A DNA stretch of 64,000 nucleotides from Fusibacter paucivorans (lineage in GTDB: Bacteria; Bacillota; Clostridia; Peptostreptococcales; Acidaminobacteraceae). A program made the translations under genes and the position numbers. Of the stretch, positions 54,068 through 63,962 are shown piece after piece (positions within the stretch are counted from its first letter, which is position 1; every line of letters begins with the position of its first letter). Location: assembly GCF_018390735.1 (NCBI RefSeq), contig NZ_JAHBCL010000012.1, positions 1-64,000 of the forward strand, in the 5' to 3' direction. The notes below the pieces were generated by a model, which was not told where the DNA came from, ran no database searches, and saw only the letters and a program-made list of their open reading frames with translations.

Positions 54068-55264
54068 TTACGCCTCAATTTTGCCAATAAAGGTTTCAAT
54101 GCGTTTAAGTCCCTCAACGATATTGTCCATGCTTGTCGCATACGATAAGCGAACATATTGATCCGCACCGAATGCAATACCGGGGATGACGGCAACACGA
54201 TCTGTTTCCAAGAGCGCATCGGCAAATGATAACGAATCTTCAATGTGCAGGTTATTAACCTTTTTGCCATAAAATGAAGATACATCCATCATCACATAAA
54301 AAGCGCCCTTCGGATTTACACAGGTAATGCCCTTCATTGCAGCAATTGTTTTCACCATATACTGACGGCGTTCGTCAAAGGCTCTTCGCATGGTCTCAAT
54401 CGTATCCTGATTGCCGTCAAGTGCTTCAATGCCGGCATACTGCGCAATTGTGTTCGGATTAGATGTCGCATGCGATTGGATATTACTCATGATCTTTGCA
54501 ATCGCCTCATTGCTTGCCGTATAACCAATACGCCATCCAGTCATGGCATAAGCTTTACTTAAACCGTTCACGACGATGGTTCGCTCTTTGATGGCTTCAC
54601 TAAATGAAGCGACACTGACATGTTTTTCGTCATAAATCAACTTTTCATAGATTTCATCTGAGATAATATAAAGATCATTTTCAACGGCAAAATCACCAAT
54701 TTGTCTTAAAAGCGCTTCACTGTAAACCGCACCTGTCGGATTATTAGGACTATTAATCATGATCGCTTTCGTCTTAGGCGTCAATGCCGCATTTAACGTT
54801 TCTATCGTTACCGTAAAATCATTTGCAGCAGTTGTCTCCACAATCACCGGTTCACCATCTGCAAGCTTGACAAGTTCATAATAACTCACCCAGTAAGGCC
54901 CTGGTATTAGTACTTCATCACCTGGATTGCAGATCGCCATCAGCACATTGTTTAGCGAGTGTTTTGCACCATTTGATACGACAATGTTTTTTGAAGTATA
55001 TTCAAGACCGTTATCACGCGCCAGTTTTCGACAAATGGCTTCTTTGAGTTCTAATAATCCAGATGCTGGTGTATAGCCGTTGCCGCCTTTATTGATTCGT
55101 TCTATGGCTGCATTTCGAATATTTTCAGGTGTATTGAAATCCGGCTCGCCCGCGCCGAAGCTGACGACATCAATACCTTGTGCCTGCAATTGTTTTGCTT
55201 TTGCCGATATGGCCAAAGTCAATGAAGCGGCGATACCCGCGTTCTTTTCAGATAATGCCTTCAT
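54068..55264 (-). CDS. Pyridoxal-phosphate aminotransferase, aspartate aminotransferase type
   Basis: 398 residues from Met28 of the ORF (MKALSEKNAGIAASLTLAIS), six bases after GGAGG; earlier ATG codons would add an N-terminal tail not seen in the family. Fold-type I aminotransferase: FGAGEPDFNTP, the PLP contacts in NSPNNPTGAVYS and SDEIYEKLIYD, and the Schiff-base lysine in VNGLSKAYAMTGWRIGYTAS. The general aspartate/aromatic group is clear; the exact amino acid is not. Located upstream of the GlnK/GlnL-like genes, it may share a role in glutamate/aspartate metabolism. Confidence 0.92.
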   Translation of the reverse strand: MKALSEKNAGIAASLTLAISAKAKQLQAQGIDVVSFGAGEPDFNTPENIRNAAIERINKGGNGYTPASGLLELKEAICRKLARDNGLEYTSKNIVVSNGAKHSLNNVLMAICNPGDEVLIPGPYWVSYYELVKLADGEPVIVETTAANDFTVTIETLNAALTPKTKAIMINSPNNPTGAVYSEALLRQIGDFAVENDLYIISDEIYEKLIYDEKHVSVASFSEAIKERTIVVNGLSKAYAMTGWRIGYTASNEAIAKIMSNIQSHATSNPNTIAQYAGIEALDGNQDTIETMRRAFDERRQYMVKTIAAMKGITCVNPKGAFYVMMDVSSFYGKKVNNLHIEDSLSFADALLETDRVAVIPGIAFGADQYVRLSYATSMDNIVEGLKRIETFIGKIEA

Positions 55265-55447
55265 AATGTCCTCCATTTTCATTTCTCTAACCATTTTAAC
55301 AAGCGGAGGCACGGTTGTATATCCAAAATTTGAATTTACTTGCAAATCAAATTAAAATAATGGATTCCTTTGTTTTTATCGGCTGGTGATGTTCTAAATG
55401 CAATACAAACTTCATTATTTAAACTTCATCAGAATGCCTTTCACCCA

Positions 55448-56071
55448 CTATCGCGCGTCAAAATTTTCGCGTTCAGCGATCATGCTGCGAAAGCGGCTGC
55501 CATCGTATTGATAAACATGCAGTTTCGCATTGTCGGCTACACCATAAGCGGCTAAATCTTTAATCTCACCGCCATTAAACAGCAGCCGCATCATCATGAG
55601 CGTCACGCCGTGTGTAATCACCAATACTTTTTTAGGGCGTAAATGATTAAAATGTACTTGAACAAGTTCCTTGATAAAGTGATCAACTCTGTCTTTAACA
55701 TCATAATAACTTTCTGCGCCAGACAGCGAAAACCGCTCAGGTTTATGAAAATAATCGTCAAAAGCCATTTCGTAATCACGTCTAATCTCTGTCATCAGCT
55801 TGCCCTGCCATTCGCCAAGCCCCATTTCCATGATTCGTTCATCTTTAACGATTTCAGGTTTCATGGGTGATAAGGCTATTTCCAGCGTTTTATAGGCACG
55901 TTCGCTTGGCGAACTGTAATAGGCATCAAATTGAATATGATCGATTTCGCGACCAAGTGTCTCAGCACTTGCAATGCCCTGTTCAGTCAGTGCAGAATTT
56001 AGCCATCCTTGAAGTCGCCCTTCTCGATTCCATTCTGTCTGTCCATGTCGAGCGATGTAAATTTCCAGCAT
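55448..56071 (-). CDS. Histidine phosphatase family protein
   Basis: 207 residues. The RHG motif is IARHGQTEWNREGRLQGW near the N-terminus, with the second catalytic His in VITHGVTLMMMR near residue 153 and the acid residue in EMGLGEWQGK. It belongs to the broad phosphoglycerate-mutase-like superfamily (PhoE/CobC group), and the substrate cannot be told by eye. Monocistronic. Confidence 0.88.
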   Translation of the reverse strand: MLEIYIARHGQTEWNREGRLQGWLNSALTEQGIASAETLGREIDHIQFDAYYSSPSERAYKTLEIALSPMKPEIVKDERIMEMGLGEWQGKLMTEIRRDYEMAFDDYFHKPERFSLSGAESYYDVKDRVDHFIKELVQVHFNHLRPKKVLVITHGVTLMMMRLLFNGGEIKDLAAYGVADNAKLHVYQYDGSRFRSMIAERENFDAR

Positions 56072-56385
56072 GCGTTTCCCCTTTATTAAGATTTAAGGCA
56101 ATTGCATCATTTAACATTATTTCGCATCTCTGAAGCAGCCGTTATCAAGAAAATGCTGTCAACTGTAAGAATGCCGCTATGATGCTATAAAGCCCTAATT
56201 TATACTATATACTATGCGCAAATCATGAGGCAACCCCATCATAAAAACTTATTCAATTTTGAGAAATATATATCGCCGTATCTTCTTGATGATTCCCTTG
56301 ATTGATCGATTTAAAGATACATAAAGCTTTCAGCGAACGCAAAATAACCGCCGGCCATGCCGACGGTCATTATTATATAAACGTG
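56072..56385. other. 314-base gap
   Basis: No gene. It holds the DUF975 terminator at 56347-56367. The rest is A/T-rich with no structure I can name. Confidence 0.4.
56347..56367 (-). terminator. Terminator of the DUF975 gene
   Basis: Minus strand: ACCGTCGGC and GCCGGCGGT with an ATG loop, 9 pairs including one U-G, followed by TATTTTGCG. The same hairpin would have a C-A mismatch on the plus strand, which supports the minus direction. Confidence 0.65.
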
Positions 56386-57198
56386 TTACCTGTAACGGTC
56401 GTTAAAAGTTTCATCGTTTGTTTCATCTCTATCTGAAAAAGTACGATACGTATTTTGGTCATACTGTATGTCGTCGGGATCATCAAATTCATCTTCAGAC
56501 GCTAAATTTTCAGCAATGATTTCACGTTTAAGCACTTGATAGAGGTGCCCCATCGTCGCATCAACATATGGATTGACAAACCATGTGCCGATACCGAAGA
56601 ATAATCCCCCAAGTATAAACCACCCAATGAAGGATATGTCTAGAACAAAGATGTTGAACTTATGCGTATATGTCATTTCTTCACTGAGTCTCAGTGCATC
56701 CCGACGATCCATCTGTGGATTCTCAGCCAAAATATACGGTACCATTCGGTAAGCATATGATTTGATGATACCAGGGATAATCAATGCTAAAAACCAAAGT
56801 AAAACGATCACATTTTTATAGAGCATTGTGATGACAACATTTTTATATCCACCTGAGTGAAAGATGCTGGTCACGTGTTCAAGTTTACTTGGTTCACCTT
56901 CAGCTGCTTTTAAAAAATATTTTCTCCCGCCAACTTCAAGTGGTGCGCCTACAAAGATGCCAAAGGCAACAGCAGCGATAAACAAACCAATGGCAAAGAC
57001 AACGCCCAGCACCATAAGCGGTGATGCAACCGAAATCATCTCGGAGGATCCCATATCGAAATTCACCTTAAACATGCCTGGTTTTTGCGATAGCCCACCG
57101 CCGACAATCATAATGACAAAACTCACTAAAAATGCATGCAGATAATTGCTTCGTAAATATTTCTTAGCTCGATCTTTGAGCTCTACCCTAGTCCACAT
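56386..57198 (-). CDS. DUF975 integral membrane protein
   Basis: 270 residues with about five or six transmembrane helices. The N-terminus WTRVELKDRAKKYLRSNYLHAFLVS and the later IIPGIIKSYAYRMVPYILAENP, DALRLSEEMT and NPYVDATMGHLYQVL are the family pattern. A 40-residue acidic tail (DDPDDIQYDQN) is cytosolic. DUF975 proteins are common in Clostridia and have no established role. AAGGAGG precedes the start. Confidence 0.87.
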   Translation of the reverse strand: MWTRVELKDRAKKYLRSNYLHAFLVSFVIMIVGGGLSQKPGMFKVNFDMGSSEMISVASPLMVLGVVFAIGLFIAAVAFGIFVGAPLEVGGRKYFLKAAEGEPSKLEHVTSIFHSGGYKNVVITMLYKNVIVLLWFLALIIPGIIKSYAYRMVPYILAENPQMDRRDALRLSEEMTYTHKFNIFVLDISFIGWFILGGLFFGIGTWFVNPYVDATMGHLYQVLKREIIAENLASEDEFDDPDDIQYDQNTYRTFSDRDETNDETFNDRYR

Positions 57199-57360
57199 AT
57201 AGACCTCCTTGCTTTCTATGTTTTCATTCTACCCAAAAAATATTAAGATTAAATAAAGAAAGGATTAGATTTCAGTGCCGAATGCATTGGAATCCAATCC
57301 TCTTCCCGCTTATCAATTATTGCCTTAAAGCATTGCCAATACGCCGATTGACAAAATAGT

Positions 57361-58173
57361 CTATCGATAGATGACAATCTCATCTAAGCTTCCCAAGTGT
57401 TCAAAATCCTCATCGGCCAGCAACATCCGCGTGTAGCCTCCCATGCGCTCAGTAAACAACAGCGGCACGAGACCCTTTCGCTGTGCTATTTGACAAGCAT
57501 CCAAAATAATTTGTTTGCCTATTTTCTGTCCTCTTGCCGGCTTTAACAAGAATATATCACTTATTTTTGCGTAATTCCCCAATGTCACATCCATACTTAC
57601 TGTGCCGCGAACTTGTCCATCAACCATGTATACATAGAGTTCATCCTGATTAATCACAGGGACATCGCCGTTGAGATAAAGCCGCTTAAATATTTGTGAA
57701 CGATTTTCCGGCGGTACATTCTGTACCACCTGCATTAACGTTTCATTGTCCAGTTCATGCAGTTTAAAGAGCTTATTCGCACATGGATCTGCCAGCATAT
57801 TCCGCGTTATTTTAAACGCCTCAAATTTGAGCCCAATATGCCAGTTTAAATTTTTCATTTTAGAAAAATAAGTGGCAATGTACGCGCCCACTTGCGGCCG
57901 CGTAATTAACGTCACTGAATCCCGATGTGCAAAATTAGCATAAAATGATTTCGAAATCGCATCACATAAATTTTGATCTGTCATCGCCTCTGCGAGAATC
58001 CATACCGGCGACGCCTCGTCTGATTGAATAAAACTGTAGCGTCTAGTCACATCAGCCTTGATAATGGCATAAGGATTTTCAATGAGTTTCCCAACACCAC
58101 AGTAAAGTGCTGCCTGCGCTTCATACCATGCAGTCTGAAAACACGAATCGCCGCGTTGAATGACTTCCATCAT
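57361..58173 (-). CDS. GNAT acetyltransferase with N-terminal extension
   Basis: 270 residues. The C-terminal third carries the GNAT fold: YAKISDIFLLKPARGQKIGKQIILDACQIAQRKG holds the acetyl-CoA loop, and ends MGGYTRMLLADEDFEHLG. The first 130 residues do not match a domain I know. It overlaps the preceding gene by four bases (ATGA), so translation is coupled. Substrate unknown. It is the last of three genes with another GNAT protein at the head. Confidence 0.78.
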   Translation of the reverse strand: MMEVIQRGDSCFQTAWYEAQAALYCGVGKLIENPYAIIKADVTRRYSFIQSDEASPVWILAEAMTDQNLCDAISKSFYANFAHRDSVTLITRPQVGAYIATYFSKMKNLNWHIGLKFEAFKITRNMLADPCANKLFKLHELDNETLMQVVQNVPPENRSQIFKRLYLNGDVPVINQDELYVYMVDGQVRGTVSMDVTLGNYAKISDIFLLKPARGQKIGKQIILDACQIAQRKGLVPLLFTERMGGYTRMLLADEDFEHLGSLDEIVIYR

Positions 58174-58616
58174 GGGATCACCTCGATTTCCATCGTTGCA
58201 TAACGCAGTGTGTAGTGTACACTTAAAAAATGCGGTTTCTCTGCCAAATCAACTATTTTAGACGGTTTTTCACAACAGCTGACATTGGCAAAATGTACAG
58301 TGCCATTAAGTCTTAATCGCGTATCGGCATTAATCAGCAGGCGAATTCTCGCGTAATCCCCTGTAATTGTCAGTAAGATATCATGCGTTAAATCTGCTTC
58401 CGTTAAATCAATCACCAATTGAGAATAGGCAACACCAATGCGCTCAGATGCCAGATCATCAGTCCCCAACCGAATAACCTGTCTGCTCATCCATAGCATA
58501 CGGTCTAAGTGGTGCACCATTGTCTGGTACTTACGATGCGTTTTATACATAATGGCACTGTCGGCAATCATGCCCGCTAGTGCCAGATTGCGTACGCATC
58601 TAAGTGTCTTCCTCAT
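58170..58616 (-). CDS. Hypothetical protein between two acetyltransferase genes
   Basis: 148 residues. The N-terminal third is helical with a weakly hydrophobic stretch and several Met and His; the rest alternates beta strands (LLTITGDYARIRLLINADTRLRLNGTVHFANVSCC). No family recognised. It starts seven bases after GGAGG, 13 bases behind the first GNAT gene, and overlaps the next gene by four bases. The tight spacing implies a shared process. Confidence 0.65.
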   Translation of the reverse strand: MRKTLRCVRNLALAGMIADSAIMYKTHRKYQTMVHHLDRMLWMSRQVIRLGTDDLASERIGVAYSQLVIDLTEADLTHDILLTITGDYARIRLLINADTRLRLNGTVHFANVSCCEKPSKIVDLAEKPHFLSVHYTLRYATMEIEVIP

Positions 58617-58629
58617 GTCCTGCCTCCTT

Positions 58630-59187
58630 TCAATTGATTTCCATGCCCATTAAAATACCGTCATAAAAAGTCCCATTTACCGATAAATCGCGCGTCCGCT
58701 TCCCTTCGTATTGAAAGCCAAGTTTTTTATAGAGCTGAATGGCGCGATCATTATCTGAACGTACGGTTAAATTGATTTTGCGAATGACACCGGATATCTT
58801 AGCCCATTCGATCAAGGTGGTCAGCATCGCTTCTCCAACACCAAGTCCCCAGTGCGACTTTAAGACTGTAATGCCAAACTCACCTGTATGCTTCGTGCGC
58901 TCTCTTTGTTCACAGGTAAAACTGAGTGCCGATACTAGTACCTCATCAATAAAACCGAGCAGATAAATAGCATTTTCGGATCTTCGAATATTATCAAGAT
59001 ACTGCCGTTCTTCATCAAAGGTTAATCCGAACTCGCCAGCACCGAAATTCAGGTTGTCGGTTTCACCGCTGACACTGTTGATATAAGCCAATAACATAGC
59101 TGTATCTTCAACGGTAACTTCTCTAATTTTTAATTCGCGCCCGTCCTTTAGTTTATAATATACCCAGTTATAATCGGTTGGCTCCAT
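58630..59187 (-). CDS. GNAT family N-acetyltransferase, RimJ/RimL-like
   Basis: 185 residues. The acetyl-CoA binding part reads GITVLKSHWGLGVGEAMLTTLIEWAK, and the C-terminal KINLTVRSDNDRAIQLYKKLGFQYEGKRTRDL is the classic GNAT ending. It resembles spermidine/RimL-type members; the acceptor is unknown. GAGGAG precedes the start. First of three tightly packed genes. Confidence 0.87.
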   Translation of the reverse strand: MEPTDYNWVYYKLKDGRELKIREVTVEDTAMLLAYINSVSGETDNLNFGAGEFGLTFDEERQYLDNIRRSENAIYLLGFIDEVLVSALSFTCEQRERTKHTGEFGITVLKSHWGLGVGEAMLTTLIEWAKISGVIRKINLTVRSDNDRAIQLYKKLGFQYEGKRTRDLSVNGTFYDGILMGMEIN

Positions 59188-59382
59188 TTTTCGGTCTCCT
59201 CATTCATGTTAACACTATTATAATCAATTTTAACAGGCGATGCATTAGAAAACCATTATTTCGACTGATAATTCTCCAAATTCACCATGAAAGCCTCTAA
59301 AAAAAACGCTATAATGATGGTAGAGTATGCTTTCCCAATTGCAGCTCAATCCAATTTCATCGATCTTAAGAGAGGATACAAT

Positions 59383-60987
59383 ATGATTCAATACCATGCA
59401 CCAAAACAATTTCAGTCTTTCAAGCAAAATACATATGCCAAAAATGGCATGGTTGCGACTTCTTCCCCGCTTGCAGCACAGGCAGGCCTTCAAATGCTGA
59501 AATTAGGCGGCAATGCCATTGATGCCGCAATTGCTACTGCCATTACACTCACTGTCGTTGAACCAACTTCCAACGGCATTGGCGGTGACGCTTTTGCCAT
59601 TGTTTATAAAGATGGCGAACTTCATGGTCTCAACAGCAGCGGTGATGCACCTGAAGCGATTAGTATTGATGCTGTTAAAGCAAAGGGATTTCATTCTATA
59701 CCATCTCATGGCGCCATTCCCGTTACAGTTCCCGGCGCACCGGCAGCTTGGATAGCATTGTCAAAACGCTTTGGCAAACTGCCGTTTGAAAAATTATTTG
59801 AACCTGCCATTCAACATGCACAAGATGGCTTTATCATCTCTGACTATGTCTCTCACCATTGGCAAATTGCTTACCGTCATTATTCCGCTATGAATGTTCC
59901 CGGTCTAGAACATTGGTTTCATGCGTTTGCACCTAAGGGCCGCGCGCCGAAAGCAGGTGAAATATGGCATCAGCCGGATCAGGCACGTACGTTGAAAGAG
60001 ATTGCAGACAGTCAAACAGCTTCTTTTTACAGTGGTACACTTTCGTCAAAAATCGTCGACACGCTGCAACGTTATGGCGGCTTTATGAAAGAATCTGATT
60101 TAACACAATACTTACCGGAATGGGTTGCCCCCATTCAACTCAATTACCGAGGCTACGAAATCTGTGAAATACCACCAAATGGACAAGGTGTCACAGCACT
60201 GATGGCACTTAACGCCCTACGTCAGTTCAATCTTTCATCGATACCTCGCGATCTTGCAATACACCACCAGATTGAAGCCATCAAACAAGCCTTTGTTGAT
60301 GTTGCAGCGACAGTCGCAGATCAGCGCTTCAAACCATTTGATCTTGACTACTATCTCTCTTCGGCTTACGGAAGCCTGAGTGCATCAAAGCAATCTGGTA
60401 TAGCACAGCTGCCTGAACACATTCCGTCTCCAACAGGCGGCACCGTTTATCTTTGTACAGCGGATTCGGAAGGCAACATGGTTTCATTTATTCAAAGCAA
60501 CTATATGGGATTCGGGTCGGGAATTGTCGTTCCTGAAACGGGAATCGCCCTTCACAACCGCGGCTATAATTTCTCCTTTGATCCAAATCATCCAAATGCC
60601 CTTGCAGGTGAAAAGCGTCCCTACCATACTATCATCCCCGGCTTTATCATGAAAGACGGCAAAGCCGTTGGCCCATTTGGCGTTATGGGGGGCTTTATGC
60701 AACCGCAAGGTCACTTACAGGTCATTTCAAATCTTATTGATTTTGGCATGTCGCCTCAAGACTCGCTCGATGCACCGCGCTGGCAATGGATGAAAGAAAA
60801 ATTGATTAACGTAGAACACAGCATGCCGGAATATCTCATCAAAGCACTTTCTCAGCGTTCACATGATCTTTCAATACCGCTGGACAACGCCACCTTTGGC
60901 AGGGGACAAATGATTTTACGCCTGCCGGAAGGCGGCTATATCGGTGGTACTGAAATGCGCTGTGACGGTTATATCGCCGTCTGTTGA
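59383..60987 (+). CDS. ggt: Gamma-glutamyltransferase family protein
   Basis: 534 residues from Met33 of the ORF (MIQYHAPKQF), five bases after AGAGAGGATA; the upstream part holds a TATAAT at 59310-59315. The family core is present: GMVATSSPLAAQAGLQML with GGNAIDAAIAT, ADQRFK, then the Thr of PTGGTVYLCTADSEGN that starts autocleavage and acts as nucleophile, and FGSGIVVPETGIALHNRG. There is no signal peptide, so unlike many Ggt enzymes it should be cytosolic, as in the YwrD-type branch. Transfers or hydrolyses gamma-glutamyl groups. Monocistronic with its own terminator. Confidence 0.88.
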   Translation: MIQYHAPKQFQSFKQNTYAKNGMVATSSPLAAQAGLQMLKLGGNAIDAAIATAITLTVVEPTSNGIGGDAFAIVYKDGELHGLNSSGDAPEAISIDAVKAKGFHSIPSHGAIPVTVPGAPAAWIALSKRFGKLPFEKLFEPAIQHAQDGFIISDYVSHHWQIAYRHYSAMNVPGLEHWFHAFAPKGRAPKAGEIWHQPDQARTLKEIADSQTASFYSGTLSSKIVDTLQRYGGFMKESDLTQYLPEWVAPIQLNYRGYEICEIPPNGQGVTALMALNALRQFNLSSIPRDLAIHHQIEAIKQAFVDVAATVADQRFKPFDLDYYLSSAYGSLSASKQSGIAQLPEHIPSPTGGTVYLCTADSEGNMVSFIQSNYMGFGSGIVVPETGIALHNRGYNFSFDPNHPNALAGEKRPYHTIIPGFIMKDGKAVGPFGVMGGFMQPQGHLQVISNLIDFGMSPQDSLDAPRWQWMKEKLINVEHSMPEYLIKALSQRSHDLSIPLDNATFGRGQMILRLPEGGYIGGTEMRCDGYIAVC

Positions 60988-61011
60988 TGTCCCGCTCTCA
61001 AAAAATGCAAC

Positions 61012-61048
61012 AAAACCGATTGCAGGTATTCTAACCGCAATCGGTTTT
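61012..61048. terminator. Bidirectional terminator between ggt and mtnN
   Basis: Perfect 12-bp stem AAAACCGATTGC (61012-61023) and GCAATCGGTTTT (61037-61048), with extra GGT/ACC pairing in the loop. T-rich sequence follows on both sides; the genes converge here. Confidence 0.85.
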
Positions 61049-61116
61049 CTATTATTTGAAGAAATAACATTCTTCAAATTTTAATCCTTTCGCTACAATG
61101 TATTAAAAACTTTACC

Positions 61117-61815
61117 TCACACTGCAAGACGTTCGAGCATAAAAAGAACCATATGATTCGAATTAATTGCTGCATCTTTGGCAAATTCATCAAAATTCAC
61201 ATGCGCTTCGCCGTTCGCCTGATCTGAAATGGCGCGTATAATGACAAAAGGCCGATGATTCAGCACACAGGTATGCGCAATGGCAGCACCTTCCATTTCT
61301 GTCGTCGCCGCATGAAAAACGTCTACAAGCATCTGTTTCTTCTCCTGTGACGAAATGAATTGATCCCCTGATACAACGCGCCCTTTTAAAATTTGCTGTC
61401 CTTTAACGGATGCCATCCCAGCTTCATAAGCAACATCAATCAATTTTTCATCTGCTTTATAAACGGATGTTGCCTGCCTTGGTACAATACCCAACTCATA
61501 ACCAAAGACGGTTACATCAAAATCATGTTCCATACAGTCAGTAGATATGACGATGTCCCCAATTCTAAGCCGCTCGTCCAGTGCTCCTGAAACGCCGGTA
61601 TTAATAATAGACTGCACGCTAAATTCATTAATAAGCACTTGCGTACAGACTGCAGCATTTACTTTTCCAACACCACAAGTCACCACGACGACATCAACAT
61701 CCTTCAATTTACCGGCATAAAATGACATGCCAGCCATTTCTAATACATTGTCAATCGCCATTTCTGCTTTTAATTTTTCAGTTTCTAAATCCATCGCACC
61801 AATAATGCCAATCAT
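61117..61815 (-). CDS. mtnN: 5'-methylthioadenosine/S-adenosylhomocysteine nucleosidase
   Basis: 232 residues. Splits the adenine from S-adenosylhomocysteine and methylthioadenosine. Family parts: IGIIGAMDLETEKLKAEM with the catalytic Glu, VVVVTCGVGKVNAAVCTQ, NTGVSGALDERLRIGDIV, and IRAISDQANGEAHVNFDEF with the Asp that donates the proton. It starts nine bases after luxS, which uses the S-ribosylhomocysteine it makes. AGGAGG precedes the start. Confidence 0.95.
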   Translation of the reverse strand: MIGIIGAMDLETEKLKAEMAIDNVLEMAGMSFYAGKLKDVDVVVVTCGVGKVNAAVCTQVLINEFSVQSIINTGVSGALDERLRIGDIVISTDCMEHDFDVTVFGYELGIVPRQATSVYKADEKLIDVAYEAGMASVKGQQILKGRVVSGDQFISSQEKKQMLVDVFHAATTEMEGAAIAHTCVLNHRPFVIIRAISDQANGEAHVNFDEFAKDAAINSNHMVLFMLERLAV

Positions 61816-61824
61816 AAAAACCTC

Positions 61825-62298
61825 CTATGACGGATAATTAAGCTGCTCCTCAGTAATATTTTTTAAAACATTCAAATAGTTTAACGCTTCTTGCTTCGCA
61901 CCAGCCAGATCATGCAGTTTATAATTACCGCATTCAATGGCACTGACGCCTGGAATATCACCTGTATATTGTGCAACAAAGTCAAAACCGCCCGTTAAAA
62001 GCGGCAGTACATCCTCAGAGGTTAATTCACCTTCCAAAATTAAATACATGCCTGTCAAACACCCCATTGGGCCAAAATAGACAATGCGTTTGCCAAAGGT
62101 TTCATCATTTCTGAAATAAGTTGCCAACAAGTGTTCCAATGTGTGAATCGAACCGTTTTCTAGTGCTTCGGCATTCGGCATTTTCATCCGTATATCAAAT
62201 GTCGTCAAGATGACATCTTTGAACTGATCGCGACGTGATACATAAACGCCTTTCTGCAGCCGATTGTGATCCACTTCGAAACTTTCAATTTTTTTCAT
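61825..62298 (-). CDS. luxS: S-ribosylhomocysteine lyase LuxS
   Basis: 157 residues. Splits S-ribosylhomocysteine to homocysteine and DPD, the precursor of autoinducer AI-2. The metal-binding HxxEH is in TLEHLLATYFR, the catalytic cysteine in MGCLTGMYLI, and the last ligand His is in the IECGNYKLHDL part or nearby. First gene of a two-gene unit with mtnN. Whether it serves signalling or only recycling cannot be told from the sequence; no AI-2 receptor is in the window. Confidence 0.95.
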   Translation of the reverse strand: MKKIESFEVDHNRLQKGVYVSRRDQFKDVILTTFDIRMKMPNAEALENGSIHTLEHLLATYFRNDETFGKRIVYFGPMGCLTGMYLILEGELTSEDVLPLLTGGFDFVAQYTGDIPGVSAIECGNYKLHDLAGAKQEALNYLNVLKNITEEQLNYPS

Positions 62299-62353
62299 AA
62301 TTGCACTCCTTTATTGCCATGCTTCAACATTTTATCCTAACCAAAGCCATTCA

Positions 62354-63871
62354 TCAAGTTAATATATTCACTGGCGCTGGTGTTTTTATGTCATTTTGAA
62401 AGATTTGAATCTTTTTGCTTTCATTTTTTTTGACAATGTCAACAATACTGCTAAAAATTGCCACAATCTTCTCAGCGTTGACAGTGCTCTCCTGATAATA
62501 CTTACGTGCTTCATCGGCTTGATGGTTTTTGACTGCCTCAATAACTTTGCCGCCATTGGTATGAAGTGTTTTATGGATGACGTCAATTTGTGCCCACAAG
62601 TCTGACAGGTCGGCATTATAGACCTCAATACTCTTATAAAAATGACCAAAACCACAGCGATTGCCGTCTGTCTGCAGCGGCGTTACCGTCATTGTCTCTG
62701 TTATTTGAGCCAATTTTTTCATCCATTGCTTATGGGATGCGATGGCGTTTTCAATAATCGTAACAAATTCTTCATTGCTAAGCGCATTCCGTCCACCATT
62801 TAATGCGTCCATCATCGTCTTGACATTTCCAGAAAGCTTATCATCAATTGCCTTGATATTTTCAGCAAATACTTGACTTTCTTTAGCACTGTCAAAAATG
62901 CTCTCTGTCATATAACGCAGTTTTTGGGCGTCTTCACTTGAGGCATTCATTGCCTGATTAATCTCTTCTGTAGAAATCTGGATACCAGACATTGCTGCAT
63001 TGATTTCATGGATGCCATTGATCGCATCACGCATCAAATCCATATTGCCATTGAGCGTATCCGAAACATTCGTAATCTGTTCACTCATATTAGCGGTTGC
63101 GTCGAGCGTTGTCTTCATGCTCGTTTCTCCTTCGGCCGCCGTTTTCTTGATGCTGGTGACGAAATTATTCATGCCTTCCAAACTTTGCTTGGTGCCATCT
63201 GCCAATTTTCGGATTTCTTCTGCGACAACGGCAAATCCTCTGCCGCTTTCGCCTGCTCTTGCAGCTTCAATTGAGGCATTTAATGCTAATAGATTAGTTT
63301 GATCTGCAATATCGCCAACGCTTTTGACAATTTCATTGACCTTATCAGTCATATCAATAAGGTTTTGAATATGCTGATGCATAATTTCAGCTTCTTCGAT
63401 GACATTGTCTTTTAACGCCATGACATTGTTCAGCTGGACGAGGCCCTCTTCGTTCTGGTTCAGCAGCTCCGCAGATGATGCCGACAATTGTTCGAGTGTC
63501 TCAGATGCCTCTGTCACAGTTGTACTCACTTGTGTCATACTGGCATTCGTCTCTTCGACAATTGCCAAGTTTGACTCACTGAGTTCTGCCATGTCTTCTG
63601 CAAATTGAACGAGTTTATCGGATGTGTACGCCATGTTGACATCAAATTCGCTAAGCGAAACCGCAACATTTAAAACATCTTTTGATACCTCAGATAATTT
63701 TTTTTCACTGTTGAACAACCGCTTAAAAAAGTATAGCAGATTCTTGTGAATCGGATATTCAACTTTTGGTTCAACGGTATCTTCACCCAAAATATGCGAT
63801 TCCACATGTTGTAAGATACACTCTGCTTCTTCACATGGTGCCTTTCTAAATAATGCCCTCTTTCTTCTCAT
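62354..63871 (-). CDS. Soluble methyl-accepting chemotaxis protein with CZB domain
   Basis: 505 residues without a membrane helix, so it should form cytosolic receptor arrays. A short N-terminal part with [14 protein letters not shown]-like cysteines is followed by a long coiled coil and the MCP signalling hairpin ([21 protein letters not shown] near residue 195). The C-terminal 130 residues are a CZB zinc-binding domain: [20 protein letters not shown], then VIHKTLH and [14 protein letters not shown] domains sense zinc or hypochlorous acid through the cysteine. No other chemotaxis gene is in the window. GGAGG precedes the start. Confidence 0.9.
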   Translation of the reverse strand: MRRKRALFRKAPCEEAECILQHVESHILGEDTVEPKVEYPIHKNLLYFFKRLFNSEKKLSEVSKDVLNVAVSLSEFDVNMAYTSDKLVQFAEDMAELSESNLAIVEETNASMTQVSTTVTEASETLEQLSASSAELLNQNEEGLVQLNNVMALKDNVIEEAEIMHQHIQNLIDMTDKVNEIVKSVGDIADQTNLLALNASIEAARAGESGRGFAVVAEEIRKLADGTKQSLEGMNNFVTSIKKTAAEGETSMKTTLDATANMSEQITNVSDTLNGNMDLMRDAINGIHEINAAMSGIQISTEEINQAMNASSEDAQKLRYMTESIFDSAKESQVFAENIKAIDDKLSGNVKTMMDALNGGRNALSNEEFVTIIENAIASHKQWMKKLAQITETMTVTPLQTDGNRCGFGHFYKSIEVYNADLSDLWAQIDVIHKTLHTNGGKVIEAVKNHQADEARKYYQESTVNAEKIVAIFSSIVDIVKKNESKKIQIFQNDIKTPAPVNILT

Positions 63872-63962
63872 CGTTTCCTCCAGAATGTGTCCTTGCTTTT
63901 CGACTCCATAGATTATAAAAATTGTATCATTATAAATTCATTTTGAAAAGTAAAGTTTGCGC

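Noticed and set aside
25014-56110. Identical 16-mer AAGGCAATTGCATCAT at 25014 and 56095, each upstream of a minus-strand gene
   Set aside because: A shared 16-mer in 64 kb is close to chance expectation, and the surrounding bases do not match.
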